Positions 11,943-23,924 of a stretch of 27,603 bases of DNA are shown here, piece after piece. This DNA is from Thoreauomyces humboldtii (lineage: Eukaryota > Chytridiomycota > Chytridiomycetes > Spizellomycetales > Powellomycetaceae): NCBI GenBank assembly GCA_027596035.1, contig JADGJA010000252.1:1-27603 (forward strand), in the 5' to 3' direction. The notes below the pieces were generated by a model. The model was not told where the DNA came from, did not search any database, and was given only the letters and a program-made list of their open reading frames with translations. The position numbers were made by a program, and so were the translations under genes. Every line of letters begins with the position of its first letter. Within the stretch, counting starts at the first letter, position 1.

Positions 11943-14900
11943 CTACCAACCATCTTCATTCTCCTCCTTAATGGCACTGTCCTCAAGTGGGTCCTCTTGC
12001 TCAGCGACCGGGGAAGCTGAAGGAGAGAGTGGAATCAGGTGGTCAAGTAGTCTTCGAGGGGTCTAACGGAGGCTCACTTGGACCAGGGGGGTTGCTATCG
12101 ATTCGTCCCACCGCTTGCGTGTTGTCCTGATCGTCCGTACTGGTCTCGATGGTGTCGTGTTCCGCCTCGTTAATTCGAATTGCGGACAGAGGTGGTTTTG
12201 CTGAGAAACTGGGATCCGGAGCGGTTGGTAATGGCTCGCAAAGCGGGCCTGTCTTGCTATTTGTCACAGCTTCAAAGCCAAGTTTACTGTCCTGATCCGC
12301 CGCTTGTATAATTTGCCGCAACAAACGGGCGGACTGGGATGGCCGCAAGGGAGTGGTAAACGGGTTGTGCCTCATGCTCTGTAACGTTAAATAGCAGGGG
12401 CTTGTGTATTTAGGGGCTTGGTGTTCCGGAGAGGTTAAACGTTGTCCTTCAGCTGTTCTCGGGATCCTGAATGGTTTGCTCCGCATGGGTGGTGCCGCCA
12501 GTGAAGATCGCGGTGGTTTCTCCGGGCGGAGGCCATCTTGAGGAAGGTCTTCGTTTCTCAGCGCTCTCAATTCTGCCAAAGCCCAAGATGCTAGTGAAGG
12601 CTCGTTCTGTGTTCGCCCAATTTCTGCCTCGCGGCTATCGCCAAGCTGCTGTTGTAATACGAAAGCGGCGCCGATAGGTCCGCCCGTAGACTTATCAGCG
12701 GGCGGACTTGACGTTATGATCCCATTCGCTTGCTCGGGTTGCCAAGCAGGTTCTTTTGTGCAACTGAATCCCCGGTGCTCGGTGACTGCTGTAGCAGCAG
12801 CAGTTGCGCGCGGCGAAGGGGAAACCGACTTGGCTGGCGCATATTGCGAAACCATAGGATTCGGCGCGCCTGGCATACTCCAGAAGTCTGCCATGGTGAT
12901 AAAACAGTCGTCCATGGGCTCTTTCAAATCAACCCTTACTGGGAAGTCAGCAGTTTCGAGAGCTTCAGACTCGCCGCCAGTATTTTCGACTTGAGTGGAA
13001 CCCTCATATTGCCGCTCTGGGGAATCTCGGTGCAAAGGTAGAGCACAGGAATGATTTGCGACCGGTCGTCCGGATCGAGGGGTTGTGGAAGGATGCCGGG
13101 AAAGCAGCTCAGGGGATGACGAGACATCTTCCAGGTCGCTGTCTGGCGATTGGCCCAGGAGCGGGTGGGTTTGCATAGCGGTCTCCTCACGTTCATGATG
13201 AGATAACGGCTGCGAGTCTGGCACAAGTATCTCGGATATGGAGCGTTTAAGGGACCCTGGAGGAAATCTCGAGGCGCTCGTCATCACTTTTTCGACAGGC
13301 GTCGGTACTTTCGGGATGCCGAGTTCGCTAACATATGCTGAGGGCTTGTGAGGAAAGCCAACAGCATGTTGAGCAAGTATATGATCAGTCTGTGACTGGG
13401 AAATGTAAGAATCCGCCGCAACGTTCTGTGATTCGCGCCTTGCGTTTGCTGGTGATACGTTGTTAGCAATCTCGGGCGGCCGTCGACGCGGACGTTGGGA
13501 AGAGAGCCCGCGAGCCCATGGTCTTGGGTTTCCAGTGACTGAGATCTGGGATGCTGGTGGGAAGTTCTGCGATGCCGACCTCTGAGCGATCAGTTGCTCA
13601 GTTCTTGTTGGCACAGACGAAGTACTATGGTGTGGGTCAAGCGCAGGTTTGTGTGGAGCAAGAAGTCTTCGCCCCTTTATATAAACTTTTCTTCTGTCCA
13701 CACTGGAGTCTTGGCCGGTCGCCCCGGCAAAAACTGGTGATGACCCTCCGGCAATGCCGAAATCTGCACGTGTCGACCAATGCTGGTTTCTGTGGACGGT
13801 ATCGAGACGCGGTGTGAACGGATCCCGAGAAGTGATGTTCTCATTTTGGTCAAGTTTTGCTGAGCATGGCTCCATGTCCGATGCTCCTTCCACTTGCTTC
13901 TCTAACGAAGAACCAGTGACTTGGGCGGTGACTTCGACGTCTGGGACAGGCTGCACGCCTGCCAGGTCTCTGCCAGAAGCATGTGGATCCACAAAAGGAC
14001 TTTCATTAATGCGGTCGTTGTTTTCGGGGCATGCCAAAACTTCCTCACTCGCCGTTAGAAGACTCAGCGGGTCAGTCTTCTGAACCTGGGAAGTTGCTGA
14101 TGGCAAAGCTGGCCATATAGTCGGCGTAACAAAGCTCCTTGGCAGTCCGTGGTCGTCGCGGTCTCGAATATGTCCCTTTTGGGCACTTCGAAAGGCCGTC
14201 GGGCCTTGCCGGCATTGTTCGAGAGGGGGGGTGGCCACTCGACGCTTACGGACACGAGGAATCAACTGCTCATATCCGTTCCTTGCATGAAATACCGGCT
14301 TCTTCCGAGAGGTATCCTCGAGTTCTGGAGTCGGAGATCGCGGCGGTCGGTGCGAACGTACTTTTCGTTCGGTTGCGATTGTCCAAATGCTACCACCGGA
14401 AGATGGTGCGGACTTTCGTCTGATTCTTCTGGTCTTGCGATCCGAAGAACCCAGGTTTACGGGTTCAGCACAATGCCCGTCTGCTGTGGGTACTGGTCGA
14501 ACAGGTTGCAATGCTTTTTTTGGTAAGGATTCCAAAGAAGCGCTCCTAGAGCTTCTAGATTTCGCTCGTACCGTGGAAGCAGCCACGGTTCGCAGTAGTG
14601 CTGGAGGAGAAGTCACGGCGACCTTATGGGTAGACGTTTTACAAGTCGGCGAGAACGATGGTTTGTTCTTGACCTCGTTCCGCAGTACATCTGAACAAAA
14701 GTCCACCCCCATCCGTTTGAGATGTTGCTTAGGAGTTGTTGGGGGTGCTGTCTCGGCAGGTCCCACATGTTGAGATGATATGATATGCGGCGCAGATAAC
14801 GATGGTGCCTCTAGAACGGATGATATCCCGGCAGCAAGGTGTGGTTGTGGGTCATCCTGCTCATCTAGTAAGCTCGCATGGGCCGGGCCGGGTTTCAAAA

Positions 14901-16143
14901 ACCCACCTGTCTCGTCATAGCTATTTGTTGAAGAAATGCTCCGAGTTCCCGAACCGGAGCGATGCCCAGAGCCTGAAGGTATCTGTTGTTCTGCGGGCTC
15001 TGAAGGAATTGCCGTAACTGGTTGTGTGGCGACTTGAGATAAGCGCATCCTTCTAGCCTCAAGTGACTCATCGTCTGAATCCATTTCAGTAGGGACACAG
15101 GGGAATCTAGGGAGCGCCTTTGAACATGCGAGTTTTGCGACGACGGGCGGTGACCTCATCTCTTCGACCCGCACTGATTTCCGGGAGATTGAAAGAGCGT
15201 CTTCTCCTCCTTCCGTGCGCTTTGCATGTGCGCCGGAAGTAGCTCCCGTGTGAGCAGCATGCAGGGAGTCTTTTCGCCCCGGCCCTTTGGGCAGGACAAT
15301 CGAGCGGACTTTTCTTCTCGAAACGATGGTGGACGAAAACGCGAAAGGATCGTTTTCGGAATTGGTGGGTGAGGCAGGCACAGGGGCAGCGCTCTTCTTC
15401 GTCCGCTGTGCGCAAGCAACGGACTTTCTCGGGTTCTTGACTTTTGCGGTCGACCCGGAAGACCGATGAATGGAGGGGCCTTGAGCCGCGCTAGCGAGCT
15501 GCAGCAGAGGTCGACCTTCAACGGGAGCTCGTAGAGCGGGCAATCTACTGTTTTCTGATGCGTCCGGTGTAGAAAGGCATTGCAGCAGAGCATCGGTGCC
15601 AAAGGACGGTGGGTCGTTGCGACGCGTTCGAAGCGGTGAATGCGACTGTACCTTCTTGGCGAAACGCTGGGTGGTCTGCGGCAAGGGAGATGGGCGCTTC
15701 TGTGGCACGAATGACGAGATCGTTGAAGTTTCGATATCGGTCGTCCTGCTCTGCTGTTGTGCAGATATTGGTAACGGGCGTAGAGGCCGTTCCAGCGGGG
15801 AGCGGTCGCCTTTTCCTGCGACGGACGAGTCATGGCGCGAAGAAGGGGAGGGGACAGAATTTCGTAGCAAGGGCCGCTGTGGTAGTGATGTGATGACGGC
15901 CGATGCTGCCAAAGCTGAGGCTGGAGGCGGGTTCGAAGTAGCTGGTGCTTTCGGGATTCCAGCCTTGGCAGCTATCATAATGGGGGTTCCTGTACTGTCA
16001 AGGCAGGGAACAGAACGGACCGCCTTGGGGTCGCTTGCCCACCGAGCGGCCTTATCCGACTGATGGTGGGGGGGTTTGCAAGTTGAAAGGGTGTGGGTTG
16101 GGAGAGAAAGCTTTGCTCCAGAGGAGGACAATGAGGAGGACAA
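11943..16143 (-). CDS. Large disordered Ser/Pro-rich protein of unknown function
   Basis: Exon 16143-12078 (1355 codons) joined to 12016-11943 through a 61-nt intron (GTGAGC...CTTCAG), 1379 aa. The stop at 12043 in the unspliced frame is intronic; splicing adds an acidic tail starting TSPVAEQEDPLED. The protein is very rich in Ser, Pro, Arg and Thr, with many basic clusters and SP/TP sites. No folded domain is recognisable, suggesting a nuclear, phosphorylated scaffold. One stretch, DDCFITMADFWSMPG (about 12860-12915), is unusually hydrophobic and aromatic and may be a conserved docking motif. It lies in tandem just upstream of the RAD51C-like gene. An alternative splice from 11951 to 11887 would remove the stop and fuse the two. 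It is divergent from the DinB-like gene. Confidence 0.75.
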
Positions 16144-16471
16144 TTGAGGTCGAGGAGACGAGAGGCGAGCGACACTTGCAACGGTGTCCGGAACCTTCGG
16201 ACCTTTCTATGGCTGGGGTGAGTCACTCCCCCGACCCGTCGAAAAGCGCGCGGCAGAAATTCGGGAATGACACAACGAACACTTGACCCTCCCTCTCCCC
16301 ACCTCACCCCACCTCCTCCCACCACCTCTCCACCCCCACTTGTCCTTCGACTTCGACCTTACTCACGCTCTGCCCTTTGCTCGCTTCACTCGAAATACGT
16401 GCGCTCACACCAAAGAGCTCTCTTCGACGTTCCTCACCGGCCGTACCTCCCTGACGGCGGCTCCAAACTGC
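16144..16471. promoter_or_regulatory. Divergent promoter region of the disordered-protein and DinB-like genes
   Basis: 328 bp between start codons. It holds a long pyrimidine-rich tract on the plus strand (about 16286-16345), common in fungal promoters near transcription starts. No TATA box was found on either strand. Confidence 0.45.
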
Positions 16472-17620
16472 ATGCTCAGAAGACTTCCCGCCATTGCTCA
16501 TGTCCGCTGTTTGAACGTACGTTGTCTGAGTGGAATCGAGCGCGCAGTTGCGGAACAGGTTTCAACGAGGCGGTGACCTCTCCGACCAGAGTCATGCTCA
16601 CCACGTCGATCCCTTGCAGCTGCAACGCGTCGCGCTTCCTCACCGACTCGTCGCCAGTCTCCGAACCACTCCTGTGATGGCAAAGCCATCTCTGGCTCAA
16701 GGACCCAACCCAGGTCAACGCATCCAGCCTCACTTTCGCTTCGTGCAACAGACGCCAGAGACGAACACGAACGATCCCAGCGTTGCGAGCAACCTGTTCC
16801 ACGCCACGTTGGGAATACTGAGGCAGTACTCGGATCTGCTGGAGGTGTTCGAGAAGGATCCGGACGGGACAAGAAAGTACACCCAGCCGTCCAACTACGT
16901 GCTGAGATCGACGGTCGGTGAGTGAGTGACCTTCCTCCCTCCCCCTCCGAGCGCATCCAAAAGGCTCGGCATCTCAAGTTTTTCCCCGCGTTCTCACATG
17001 CGACGGGTCGTCCACAGGAAAGCACGTTCGCCATGTCGTTGATCACTTCAGGATACTGTTGACCGAGACCATAGCCGCTGCTCACGAACCAAACATATCC
17101 CTGAACTATGACGAACGCAATCCCTCGGTAAGCTTGCGTTCGCATCGGCCACGAAATCTCGACAGTGCGGCTGAATGTGACCGATCTTTGGCTTTGTTTT
17201 CGCTCAGCAAGACATTTCGGCGTCACCTCAGATCGCTGCCACGCAACTGCGTCAACTGCGCAAGCAGATAAGGAGGCTGGAAGGCAGCGCCGTGCAGTTG
17301 GACACTCCCGTCTCCATCGGAGTCACGGTCAGCCCAGAGGTCGACAGGGATGCTGTCTTTGCAAGCAGTCTCGGAAGAGAGATCTGGGTGTAAGTGCCGA
17401 ATAGCATCAAGATGGTGAAAAGCGGCGCCATCATCAGCACCGGGCAGATTATATTGATATGGTCACGTTGTTCAGACTCTGCCACCATGCCATCCACCAC
17501 GCAGCGTTGATTCGCGCCATCTGCGTCGAGTACCACATCCCTGTCGAGGACTCCTTCGGGGTCGCGCCTTCCACCCAGAAGCACAAGGAGGAGAAGAAGG
17601 CTGAGAAAAGTCGGTTATGA
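16472..17620 (+). CDS. DinB-like four-helix-bundle protein, function unknown
   Basis: Exons 16472-16516, 16590-16917, 17018-17127, 17208-17389, 17476-17620; 269 aa. The core resembles the DinB/YfiT-like metal-binding bundle: a first helix with ATLGILRQYSDLLE, then VGKHVRHVVDHFRILL, then the late helix HHAIHHAALIRAI, whose histidines could form the family's metal triad. NYDERN fits the Y-D-x-R element seen after the second helix in bacterial homologues. The C-terminal tail is Lys-rich. The first exon is less certain: it encodes an Arg-containing start MLRRLPAIAHVRCLN that could target mitochondria. A later in-frame ATG at 16677 and an alternative acceptor at 16619 are possible. Enzymatic role unknown. 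Confidence 0.78.
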
Positions 17621-17934
17621 TTTATATATTTTGGAGTAAATTACATTCTGTTTCTAGCTCAATCTGCTCTCTACCGGGTGGACCGACGATGCCCTGATGC
17701 ACTTACGCATATGATATCATGGCCTGCGGTAGGAACTTCAAGCCAGTCGCCAACCAATGGAGGACGTGATGGATGAGAGGTATAGAATTTGCTAGTATGT
17801 ACAATAAATGTCAAAAAAAATGAGAAGATATACAGAGCCCCGTAGAAGCATAGGACTGCAGTTGGTGATCGAGGCGGAGGTGTGGGCATGACGTGTGGCC
17901 GCTCTGGTGAACTGGAGACTGCCGCCATGATCAG
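17621..17934. other. Convergent 3' region
   Basis: Between the stops of the DinB-like gene (+) and the DH-BAR-SH3 gene (-). AT-rich parts at 17621-17655 and 17800-17830 fit 3' UTRs. An 85-codon minus frame here has no motif and no supported splice link. Confidence 0.5.
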
Positions 17935-20900
17935 TCAGTCACCTACGCGTTCGACATATGTTCCGGGGAACCTTAAAGGTAGGAAAGTCAGAAGCTACTC
18001 CTTCACCAATGCGTCGAAGCAATATTTGGCACGAACCATCCTTCCCTGCCGTTCACGATTCCGAACCACCAATCTCCTCCTCGGCCTTCTGACTCTAGGA
18101 CGCGGATGTGATCGCCTTCCTTGAGATCTACCTCCTCTACGAGATCGGCTTCAAAGTCGTACAGGGCAACGGCTTCAAATCCTATGGGTGGGCTAGGCGT
18201 AGTTCGTGGGGGAACCTCTATCACGGGGCGTGGTGGCGTAGTGGTGACGGTTTTCGGGAAGGCATAAGAGGAAGGACCGTTTGTGGATGGTATACTGCCA
18301 TACGGCGATGGGGTCAGAGCTTGGAACTGGCGAGAGAGAGGAGCGGCGGACAGGCCGGGGGAGGGTGACGCCAATGCTTTCCGCAAAAACATGCATTGTT
18401 AGATGCGCGCCCCTCAGAACGTTGCGGGTTTACATAAATAAGACTTACCTCTGTCGTCAACGTCGATCAAATTGTACGGCACGCCTGGGCTAGGAGTGTG
18501 CGACCGTAAGAACGTGTTCGAGTTACTTCTACTTTTGGTCTCACTCAAACTCGATTGGCTCCTCGCCAAGCCGGCCGGCCGACTGGTGAGATACGAATCG
18601 AACATGGGGTCAGGGCCCGCGGACGTCGGGGCGTTCTCCCAAATGCCATCCCTCCACCGAGATAAAAGGCGGATATCGCGCGAGAGAAACTCCACATGCG
18701 ACCCTGGAGCCATGGCCGCCCGGAAGCCATCGACGATGGAGTCATTTGACTCAAACATAGCTACGATGGGCTTGAGCTGTTCGGCTATGTCAGAATGAAG
18801 CTTGGCTTGCAAAGCTGCTATGTGAACAGCCACAACATCGATGTACTTCGCAACCAGATCCAGAAAGCGAGGAAGTTCCTCGATCAACTGGCCGTGAATG
18901 GATATGTAGGCTTCTGCCGACTCATTAAGAACCTTGTCCACCTAAAAGAAAGGATCTGTATAAACGAAAGCCACCTTCTCAGTGGAGCTCAAATATTTAC
19001 CTGTTCACCCCTGGCTTTGATAGCCATAACTCTCTCGTAGTCTAAGAGCTTCTTTTCCCGTTTCCGTATAACCATTTGAGGTTTCTCGAACATTTTGAGC
19101 AGTTGATCGAGGGAGGGAAGCAATGACGACTTCACTTGATTGTCCTGAGAGAGTTCTTAGAACTTGCCGCGCGGTAAATGTTCAAGATAAGGAGCTTACC
19201 GCGTCCTGCCAAGCTGAAATCGCGAATCGGACGCAAGCCTTTTGGTACTCCTGCAGGGTGAAGTAATTGTCAACCCCGTCGAGGGGAGTGGAGTCGCGGT
19301 CCATGCCGTAAAGGTCTTCCAAAGCTGTAGCAGAGTCTTCTTGGGTATCCAAAACCTCTGTTGTCCAGCGAGGAAAGAGGAGGGAATGCTGTAAGAATTT
19401 TGACAAGAAAGCTTAAAAAAGTTCGCGTCCGCTTGCGTACGCTTCATGGAGCCTAGCCAGGTCTGCAGCTCGAGGCTGAGCTGCTGGACATTGCGTAACT
19501 GCTGATCGAGTTTCTCAATAAGCGCATCGTACAAGGCGTCCGACTGGAGTTAAAGCGGTAGTGGAGTCAGTGGTAAATTCGAGCACAGATGAACTGAAAA
19601 CCTGGAAACTGCGCATACCGTAGCGACTTCGTCTGAAAAGCCGGTTGCTTTCTTGAACTAGAAGGCTGGAGCTTTAGAGGCTGCAGACAGGCTTAACGCC
19701 TCGCATGTGGCAAGTCCTACCTGCTGAGTTCCTCGAGTCCATTTTTTGGTGAAGCCATGGCTGATCGAGGAACAGACAAGGGTCAGAAGAGGGCAAAGAG
19801 CTTGTTTGGAAGGACACTCACATGACATTAACATTCCCTTTTCCATCCACGTATTTTTCGACGATGTCCTTTCGCTTTTTCACTTCATTGATCTTTTCAG
19901 CGACGAGCTCAATATCGGTTGCAGCTTTCGCGAGCTGCTCAAAATCTGGATGATCTGGCTGGGTCTCTTTCAGAAGTTGCTGAAAGCAGTCCTTTGTCAA
20001 TATGTTTAACTTGCGGCGATGCATCACTCAAGTCAAACCTTGATGAGCAATGGGTATTTCAGAACACGTTGCACTGGCTTGATTACGAGACTGCCGAGAT
20101 CCCATGCACCAGTGCGTCCTTCCAATTGGGCTCGACAATCCTACAACTTGGAATAAGCAAATCGCCAATATTACAAACCAACGCATCTTCGATCACACCT
20201 TGAGCCACTGTTTGACCTCGGGAGCGCAATCTGGGGATGCAAACTCAGCTAGCTTTACCATGGCCGCCTCATTGTGCTTGCAGTACTCGCAGTACGTGGA
20301 TTCAACCTTCTTCATCTGAGGCATTGCGCGTTAGCACCTGTGACGGCCTGTCCTCGATCTTCTGATCTAACCATTTGATTGAACGCTTCTCCTATCCACT
20401 GATCTGGGGCGCCAACAGCTGCCTCCAAGAGTTCGAGGAGCGCACGAGAGGTGGAAATGATGACGTCCAGATTCGAGAACAAACTTCGAAGTTCCTTTTC
20501 GGTAAGGATTTTCGATTCGGATGCTGGCATTGCGTAAACCTTCCGACCGTCGCTGTCAGCGATCATAGACTCTGCAAAAGGCCGCCAGAGACGCGAAATC
20601 TTACCTCCATGAGCACTTCCATATCTTTGAGAAAACCTCGCTCAGTGGTTACGAGCTCTCGGATGATATTTTCGCGCTTTTGATCTTTCCCTCCGTCTGA
20701 CCCTGCGACTTCCGGGCCACGGATCTCTCCGGTATTGTTCCTTTCGGGGCTTAGCATACTAGCATCCGCAGCGGATTCGTCCACTTCAGGCTGCCGTGGA
20801 GTTGGCACATCATCCAGTGACACGGAGCTAAGTCGCCTCGCGTCCGGCATTACAAATACGGGAGATGCAGCATACTGTGAGCCTCCGAATCCGTTGGGGG

Positions 20901-21873
20901 CTGTCACTCCTCGGGACACCGGACTGGGGGCTATTGGAGGCCCGCGAGCGCGCTTGAATGCTGGTGATGAGGGCAGACTTATTGGCGGCACTGGAGAGAC
21001 ATAACCACGAGGGTTGCTTTGCCCCAACTGGGCAGAAGTCCCATTCGTGGTTGAAGTTTCGGCTGGGGCGCGCGGGGAAACAGATGCTGATGGACTTTTG
21101 CTGCTAGGCGGCATGCCGCCAGGGTGAAAGGACGATGTGGCCAGATTCGCAACGCGAAGCCGCACAGGAATGTTCCCTGTGACATCAATTTCCGGTCCGT
21201 CAGACGCGGTGACACGATTCCCTGGATCTTCTCCGTGCGATGGCACGGCACGCAATCGAAGCTCCGCGGTGCCGCCGACCTCCTTTACCGCCGCCCCCGG
21301 AAACAACGTTTGACGGGACTTGCCTCCGGAATGAGGACTTCGTAGTAAAGAATGGGTTGGGGATAACGTCGGGCTTCTCGTAGCGCTGGCGTAAACATCG
21401 AAATCAGCGTCGAACATCTGGGTAAGGCGAGATACAGATAGTCTTTTGGCGTCGGCCGCGTCAGTCCCTATCCCTTGAGGATTCTCGCTATGTCCCGTCC
21501 CGTTGATACTGTTATGAACGCTGGTCCTCGACCCCACAACGCTACGACGCTTGAACATGTCATCGTTGCTCGATCCAACATTGTTTTGTGATCCAAAGCG
21601 ACGCTGGCTGGCAAGAGTCGTGGAGCTAGAGGCGCGCGAGCCCCACGGGCTCTGACCGACCGGTGAAGATGTCCCCGAGAAGTTTCTGTGCTCGGAGGGT
21701 CGTCTCAAGTTGTCTCGTGAGTTGTCTCGTGAGCCGGTCGAGAAAGCTCTGGAGGAGCGGCGCGACGCCGCGTCGTCAACGACCGGCATTTGAGCTTCAA
21801 AGAACTTGGCCAGACTCCCAACCCCCAGTTGCTGGATCGTTTGCTGTGCTTCATTGCTTTCCTCGTCCGCCAT
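17935..21873 (-). CDS. RhoGEF (DH) - BAR - SH3 protein, Tuba/Gef1-like
   Basis: Guanine nucleotide exchange factor probably acting on Cdc42 at curved membranes. Thirteen exons: 21873-20605, 20539-20372, 20315-20199, 20140-20039, 19991-19822, 19760-19721, 19657-19619, 19543-19441, 19357-19200, 19129-19001, 18941-18449, 18376-18037, 17971-17935; 1054 aa, all phases fit. The first about 395 residues are disordered and Ser/Pro-rich. The DH domain (about 398-605) contains R-E-N-I-I-R-E-L and the hallmark KPVQRVLKYPLLI. A BAR-type helical region follows (about 610-830), then a Ser-rich linker and an SH3 (about 997-1052) with ALYDF, D-W-W and G-W-F-P. The final intron (18036-17972, 65 nt) has donor GTTCGT and a CTGAC branch. 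Splicing yields GWFPGTYVERVGD, the expected SH3 end, whereas reading through stops at 18003 after an atypical sequence. The exon 9 acceptor at 19358 was chosen to keep the frame. Confidence 0.88.
21709..21732 (-). repeat. 12-bp tandem duplication encoding S-R-D-N twice
   Basis: The units 21709-21720 and 21721-21732 are identical and encode SRDNSRDN in the disordered N-terminus of the DH-BAR-SH3 protein. Confidence 0.85.
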
Positions 21874-22450
21874 TCCACTCGTCGGTCAGGCAAAGACTTC
21901 GAAGAGTGAGGGCAGCAAATGGAAGATGTGGGTTGAAAGTGTCGTCCAAACCTGTAATTGAGAGGACAGCCCCGCATGAGTCATAATCCGCCGCTGCGGT
22001 CGCGCGATAACACAGGCGAACTTGGCAGACTTCCTTCGTCTATTCATATGCAATAGTGCAGGATCCCATGAAAAATCGCAACCGGGATGGGAAAGGTGTG
22101 GAGGGGATAGCATGCGCCCAACATGAGTGATCACTCGTCTGCTTTCGTACGGTACATGGTGAAAGGGCGATTGCGCGTCTACACAGCATCGCATGTCTTT
22201 CAAATCTCCTGCACTCGGAATGCGGGAAACGTTTTTAAGTGCACTCGGATTTCTGACGCTATATTTTCCGCCAAGAGTGGTTTCCCAATTTTGGGTACAT
22301 GCTCGAGCGTCATCGCGCCAGCATGAAAGTCACTTTTCATCGGAAGCCAGACCGACATGTTCGACAGCGCCATAGCTAAAATCTGGGACGATGTGACGCC
22401 GAAAGATGTCCAACGCTAGTGCTATATACAGTTCCATGATCATTAGTTTT
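21874..22450. other. Intergenic region upstream of the DH-BAR-SH3 gene
   Basis: 577 bp between two minus-strand genes: the promoter of the DH-BAR-SH3 gene and the 3' flank of VPS17. It holds a perfect 12-bp palindrome GAGTGATCACTC at 22125-22136, a possible dimeric-factor site. No coding frame here has support. Confidence 0.5.
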
Positions 22451-23924
22451 TCAGGAAAGATCGGCTAGAATTCCTTCCCAAACAGCGAGTTGTTTTCGAC
22501 TGTTGAGACCCTGTTGCCGAGCGAACTCATCCACTGTTTCCGCCAGCTGCTGATCTTGCAATAGAATAAAAGCGGGATGTTCGCTTTTGAGAGACTCGCT
22601 AACGGAGCGGAACTGGGCCCGGCAGTCAGCCTCCACTTGCTTGGTCTTCGGACGAGATGGGCAAAGAGTCTGAGTGCGCAGGCCGAATGTAGAAAAGGAA
22701 CCGATTGCTATACCTCTTGCAGCTCCTCCAATGCCCCATCGACCTTTTCCTGCTGTATTCGTGATGAGGAGCGCAGCCTGTCGATGGCCTGTAGGCGCTT
22801 TTGTGTGGTTTTGCAAGCAGCTTCGTAGGCATGCAGGACGCCCGTTCGGTACTCGAGGGCAGATTGCGCTGTTTGCGCATTCCTTACATAGCCTGCACAG
22901 TCATCAGCCAGTCGGCCGGACAGGAAGTTTGCCTGCGGCATGGGAGTCAATATAGGAAGAGGGGAGCAACATCGGCCAGCGCTATCGCGATTTACCTCCG
23001 CTAACCGTAACTTTTCGCTACCAGAAAACCCCTTTCCCAAACCTCGAAGGGCTCTGGCATAACTGGTAAGAGATGGAAGGGAGACAGTTGTCCAGGCTCA
23101 GACCCCACCTTATGAGCACCTTGTTTTCGTTGAGAGTCATATTGGAAAGCTGAGTCCCGACTTCTCCGGTAGCTCTCGCACACTCTGCATAACCAAATGG
23201 CGAATCAGGAATGCGGGCTAGGATAAAAAGTATGGTCCCACCTACTGTACCTCGCTCGGCTCTGCCAGCTGCGTAGAGCGCCCGTTGCAAAGCAGAAATC
23301 CCCATCTGAAAGCCTTCTGTAGCAGTTTTCGCCTGGTCAAAGAACACGTCCACTTCCTTGACAGAAGAGGACCCGCCAAACCCTCGAAGCAAGCCGCCTT
23401 GCTTTTTATTTGGTGGCGCCGGTGGCGGAACGAACTGAACAAGCAAGGATGAGTGGCGCTCCAACTTTGAGTTCATTTTAGACTTCTCGCACCTCGAACT
23501 CGCTTTCTAGAAACGACACCAAAGCCTGCGACTTTCTATATGTTGGATGCTCCACTATCCGACGCAGAAAAGCTTCCATTCGGGCCTTCAGCGTTTCGCG
23601 TTCGTCAGCCCCAGGGCCCAGAGTCGCTGGCGGGGGTATTGGCGGAATGTGGTCTGGGAACGAGACACATAGATACGTGTATAGACGTTCCACCTCGCTA
23701 TGGAGTCGGGTAGCTAAAGATTGTGGCCGGATGTAGCTACTCAGCGGGGTCTGACGTTACAACGCTGAAAGTGAGACGACCGTGCGGAATGGCAAGTAGA
23801 AGCTCACGGCGGCGAAGGTCTTTACCAACGCTGAGATGTGGAAAACGGGTACCCCTGATGTAACTGTGACATGAGTAACTTCAATTGTTATGGCTGGTGT
23901 TGACGGGCTTATTGGCGAGTCCAT
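22451..23924 (-). CDS. VPS17: VPS17-like retromer sorting nexin (PX-BAR)
   Basis: Retromer SNX-BAR subunit, partner of Vps5, acting in endosome-to-Golgi recycling. Exons 23924-23826, 23750-23493, 23434-23251, 23184-23109, 23062-22996, 22932-22714, 22645-22451; 365 aa. A PX-like domain (about 12-115) runs from ITIEVTHVTV through the late motif FPDHIPPIPPP to VSFLESEFE. Its basic phosphoinositide-binding residues are not obvious, as in Vps17. A short linker GGLLRGFGGSSS precedes the BAR helices. The best match to Vps17 is the helix with YEAACKTTQKRLQAIDRLRS followed by E-K-V-D-G-A-L-E-E-L. Intron 4 is only 46 nt. The last exon could begin 6 nt later at the next AG. The start at 23924 is the first in-frame ATG. 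The protein is rather short for Vps17, mostly through short termini. Head-to-head with the adenylate kinase gene. Confidence 0.82.

Noticed and set aside
12043..12077. Stop at 12043 as the end of the large disordered protein
   Set aside because: A strong GTGAGC donor precedes it and the spliced exon gives an acidic tail in frame; the unspliced tail looks like intron sequence.
15596..16063. 155-codon plus-strand frame within the large disordered gene
   Set aside because: Antisense of a 1355-codon frame; Gly/Arg/Val composition typical of a shadow, no start context or splice support.
17671..17928. 85-codon minus-strand frame with a hydrophobic segment after the SH3 gene
   Set aside because: No acceptor links it to the SH3 gene with a usable intron length, and it lies in an AT-rich 3' region.
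19389..19440. 52-nt intron ending at the first AG (19390-19389) in the BAR region
   Set aside because: It shifts the downstream frame; the acceptor at 19359-19358 keeps V-L-D-T-Q and the following BAR helix in frame.
20141..20198. Reading exon 3 of the DH-BAR-SH3 gene through its donor
   Set aside because: A stop follows at once; splicing to D-C-R-A-Q-L-E restores the conserved DH helix.
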